From Hyphomicrobiales bacterium (GTDB lineage Bacteria; Pseudomonadota; Alphaproteobacteria; Rhizobiales; Devosiaceae): a stretch of DNA of 5,382 bases. Every line of letters starts with the position of its first letter. The stretch's first letter is position 1. The stretch covers positions 1 through 5,382 of the forward strand of contig WFPQ01000123.1 of assembly GCA_015487515.1 (NCBI GenBank). The letters run 5' to 3'. The position numbers were made by a program, and so were the translations under genes. This document shows positions 4,700-5,382 of this stretch, in pieces. The notes beneath the pieces were generated by a model, which ran no database searches, was not told the DNA's origin, and saw only the letters and a program-made list of their open reading frames with translations.

Positions 4700-5382
4700 T
4701 CAGTCAACCTTGTTCAGAACGGCACGAATGCCATCAACGATTTCATCAATCTGGGACCTGGAAACTATAAGGGGCGGAGAAAGGGCAATGATATCCCCGG
4801 TGGTGCGAATCAGCAGACCGTCTTCGAAGGCCTGGCGAAAGGCGGCAAAAGCACGCTTGGTGGGTTCTCCTGCAATCGGCGAAAGCTCTATGGCACCGAT
4901 CAGTCCTATGTTCCTGATGTCAGTTACATGGGGTGCATCCCTTAGGGTATGAAGGGCCTCCTCCCAATAGGGGGCAAGTTCGGCAGCACGGGTCAGCAGC
5001 CCCTCTTCCCCATAGGTGGCAAGGGTGGCAAGGGCGGCAGCGGCAGCCATGGGATTGCCCGAATAGGTATAGCCATGCATGAACTCGATCATGTGTTCGG
5101 GACCGGTCATGAAGGTATCGTGAATTTCTTCCTTTACAAACACCGCACCCATGGGAATGACCCCGTTGGTCAGGCCTTTGGCGGTGATCATGATATCGGG
5201 AACAATGCCATAAAAATCGGCTGCAAACGGGGTTCCAAGACGGCCAAAACCGGTGATCACCTCGTCAAAAATCAATAAAATTCCATGCCTGGTGCAGATA
5301 TCTCGCAATTTTTGCAAGTAACCTTTTGGAGGAATGAGAACCCCGGTGGAGCCGGCCACCGGCTCAACGATTACCGCGGCAA
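4700..5382 (-). CDS. Class III omega-amino acid (beta-alanine):pyruvate aminotransferase, C-terminal 226 residues (partial)
   Basis: This PLP-dependent aminotransferase is inferred to move the amino group of beta-alanine (or beta-aminoisobutyrate) to pyruvate, giving the semialdehyde used by MmsA. The reading frame is open to the window edge and starts in AAVIVEPVAGSTGV, a strong class III signature, so the GTG at 5359 is an internal valine and not a start. The PLP-binding aspartate is in LLIFDEVITGFGR (codon 5266-5264), and the Schiff-base lysine is in ITAKGLTNG (codon 5179-5177). The HGYTYSGNPMAAAAAL segment follows, and the C-terminal domain ends NKVD before TGA at 4702-4700. About half of a roughly 440-residue protein is missing at the N-terminus. 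Related aminotransferases (putrescine, GABA, taurine) share the fold. The EPVAGSTGVLIPPKGYL region and the neighbouring mmsA favour the beta-alanine:pyruvate type. The gene is immediately upstream of, and probably coupled to, mmsA. Confidence 0.9.
   Translation of the reverse strand, partial: AAVIVEPVAGSTGVLIPPKGYLQKLRDICTRHGILLIFDEVITGFGRLGTPFAADFYGIVPDIMITAKGLTNGVIPMGAVFVKEEIHDTFMTGPEHMIEFMHGYTYSGNPMAAAAALATLATYGEEGLLTRAAELAPYWEEALHTLRDAPHVTDIRNIGLIGAIELSPIAGEPTKRAFAAFRQAFEDGLLIRTTGDIIALSPPLIVSRSQIDEIVDGIRAVLNKVD
4708..4711 (-). promoter_or_regulatory. Ribosome-binding site that decides the mmsA start
   Basis: AAGG on the minus strand lies within the last codons of the aminotransferase gene. 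Its spacing is nine bases to the ATG at 4698 and zero bases to the in-frame TTG at 4707, which favours the ATG. Confidence 0.6.

Noticed and set aside
1..5382. CRISPR array, tRNA, insertion sequence, toxin-antitoxin or defence genes
   Set aside because: No regularly spaced repeats, cloverleaf pattern, transposase or terminal inverted repeats, or small paired genes are visible; nearly the whole window is metabolic coding sequence.

Overview
The window is one tightly packed catabolic gene cluster, with every gene on the minus strand, so transcription runs from position 5382 toward 1. In transcription order it holds the C-terminal half of a class III (omega-amino acid/beta-alanine:pyruvate) aminotransferase (5382-4700, cut by the window edge), a CoA-acylating (methyl)malonate-semialdehyde dehydrogenase mmsA (4698-3208), an M20-family N-carbamoyl-beta-alanine amidohydrolase/beta-ureidopropionase (3160-1910), a dihydropyrimidinase hydA (1710-256), and the first 28 residues of an ABC-transporter ATPase (85-1, cut by the window edge).

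Together these encode the lower part of reductive pyrimidine degradation. Dihydropyrimidinase opens dihydrouracil or dihydrothymine, and the amidohydrolase removes the carbamoyl group to give beta-alanine or beta-aminoisobutyrate. The aminotransferase makes the semialdehyde, and MmsA turns malonate or methylmalonate semialdehyde into acetyl-CoA or propionyl-CoA. The ATPase probably belongs to a pyrimidine or related N-heterocycle importer. The first enzyme, dihydropyrimidine dehydrogenase, is not in the window and would be expected just outside it.

The moderately high GC content, the family signatures and the gene set suggest a proteobacterium, most likely an alphaproteobacterium. This is an impression from the proteins, not a computed placement.

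Layout: the aminotransferase and mmsA are separated by one base (TGA-A-ATG) and are probably translationally coupled. A 47-base gap with a bulged hairpin separates mmsA from the amidohydrolase gene. A 199-base, strongly structured gap (1711-1909) separates the amidohydrolase gene from hydA. It holds several hairpins, a 10-base tandem repeat and an imperfect 17-base direct repeat, and is the least explained part of the window. A 170-base gap (86-255) precedes the transporter gene. No tRNA, rRNA, CRISPR array, transposase or convincing intrinsic terminator is visible. The enzymes themselves are a known pathway; I see no evidence of a new biochemical system.
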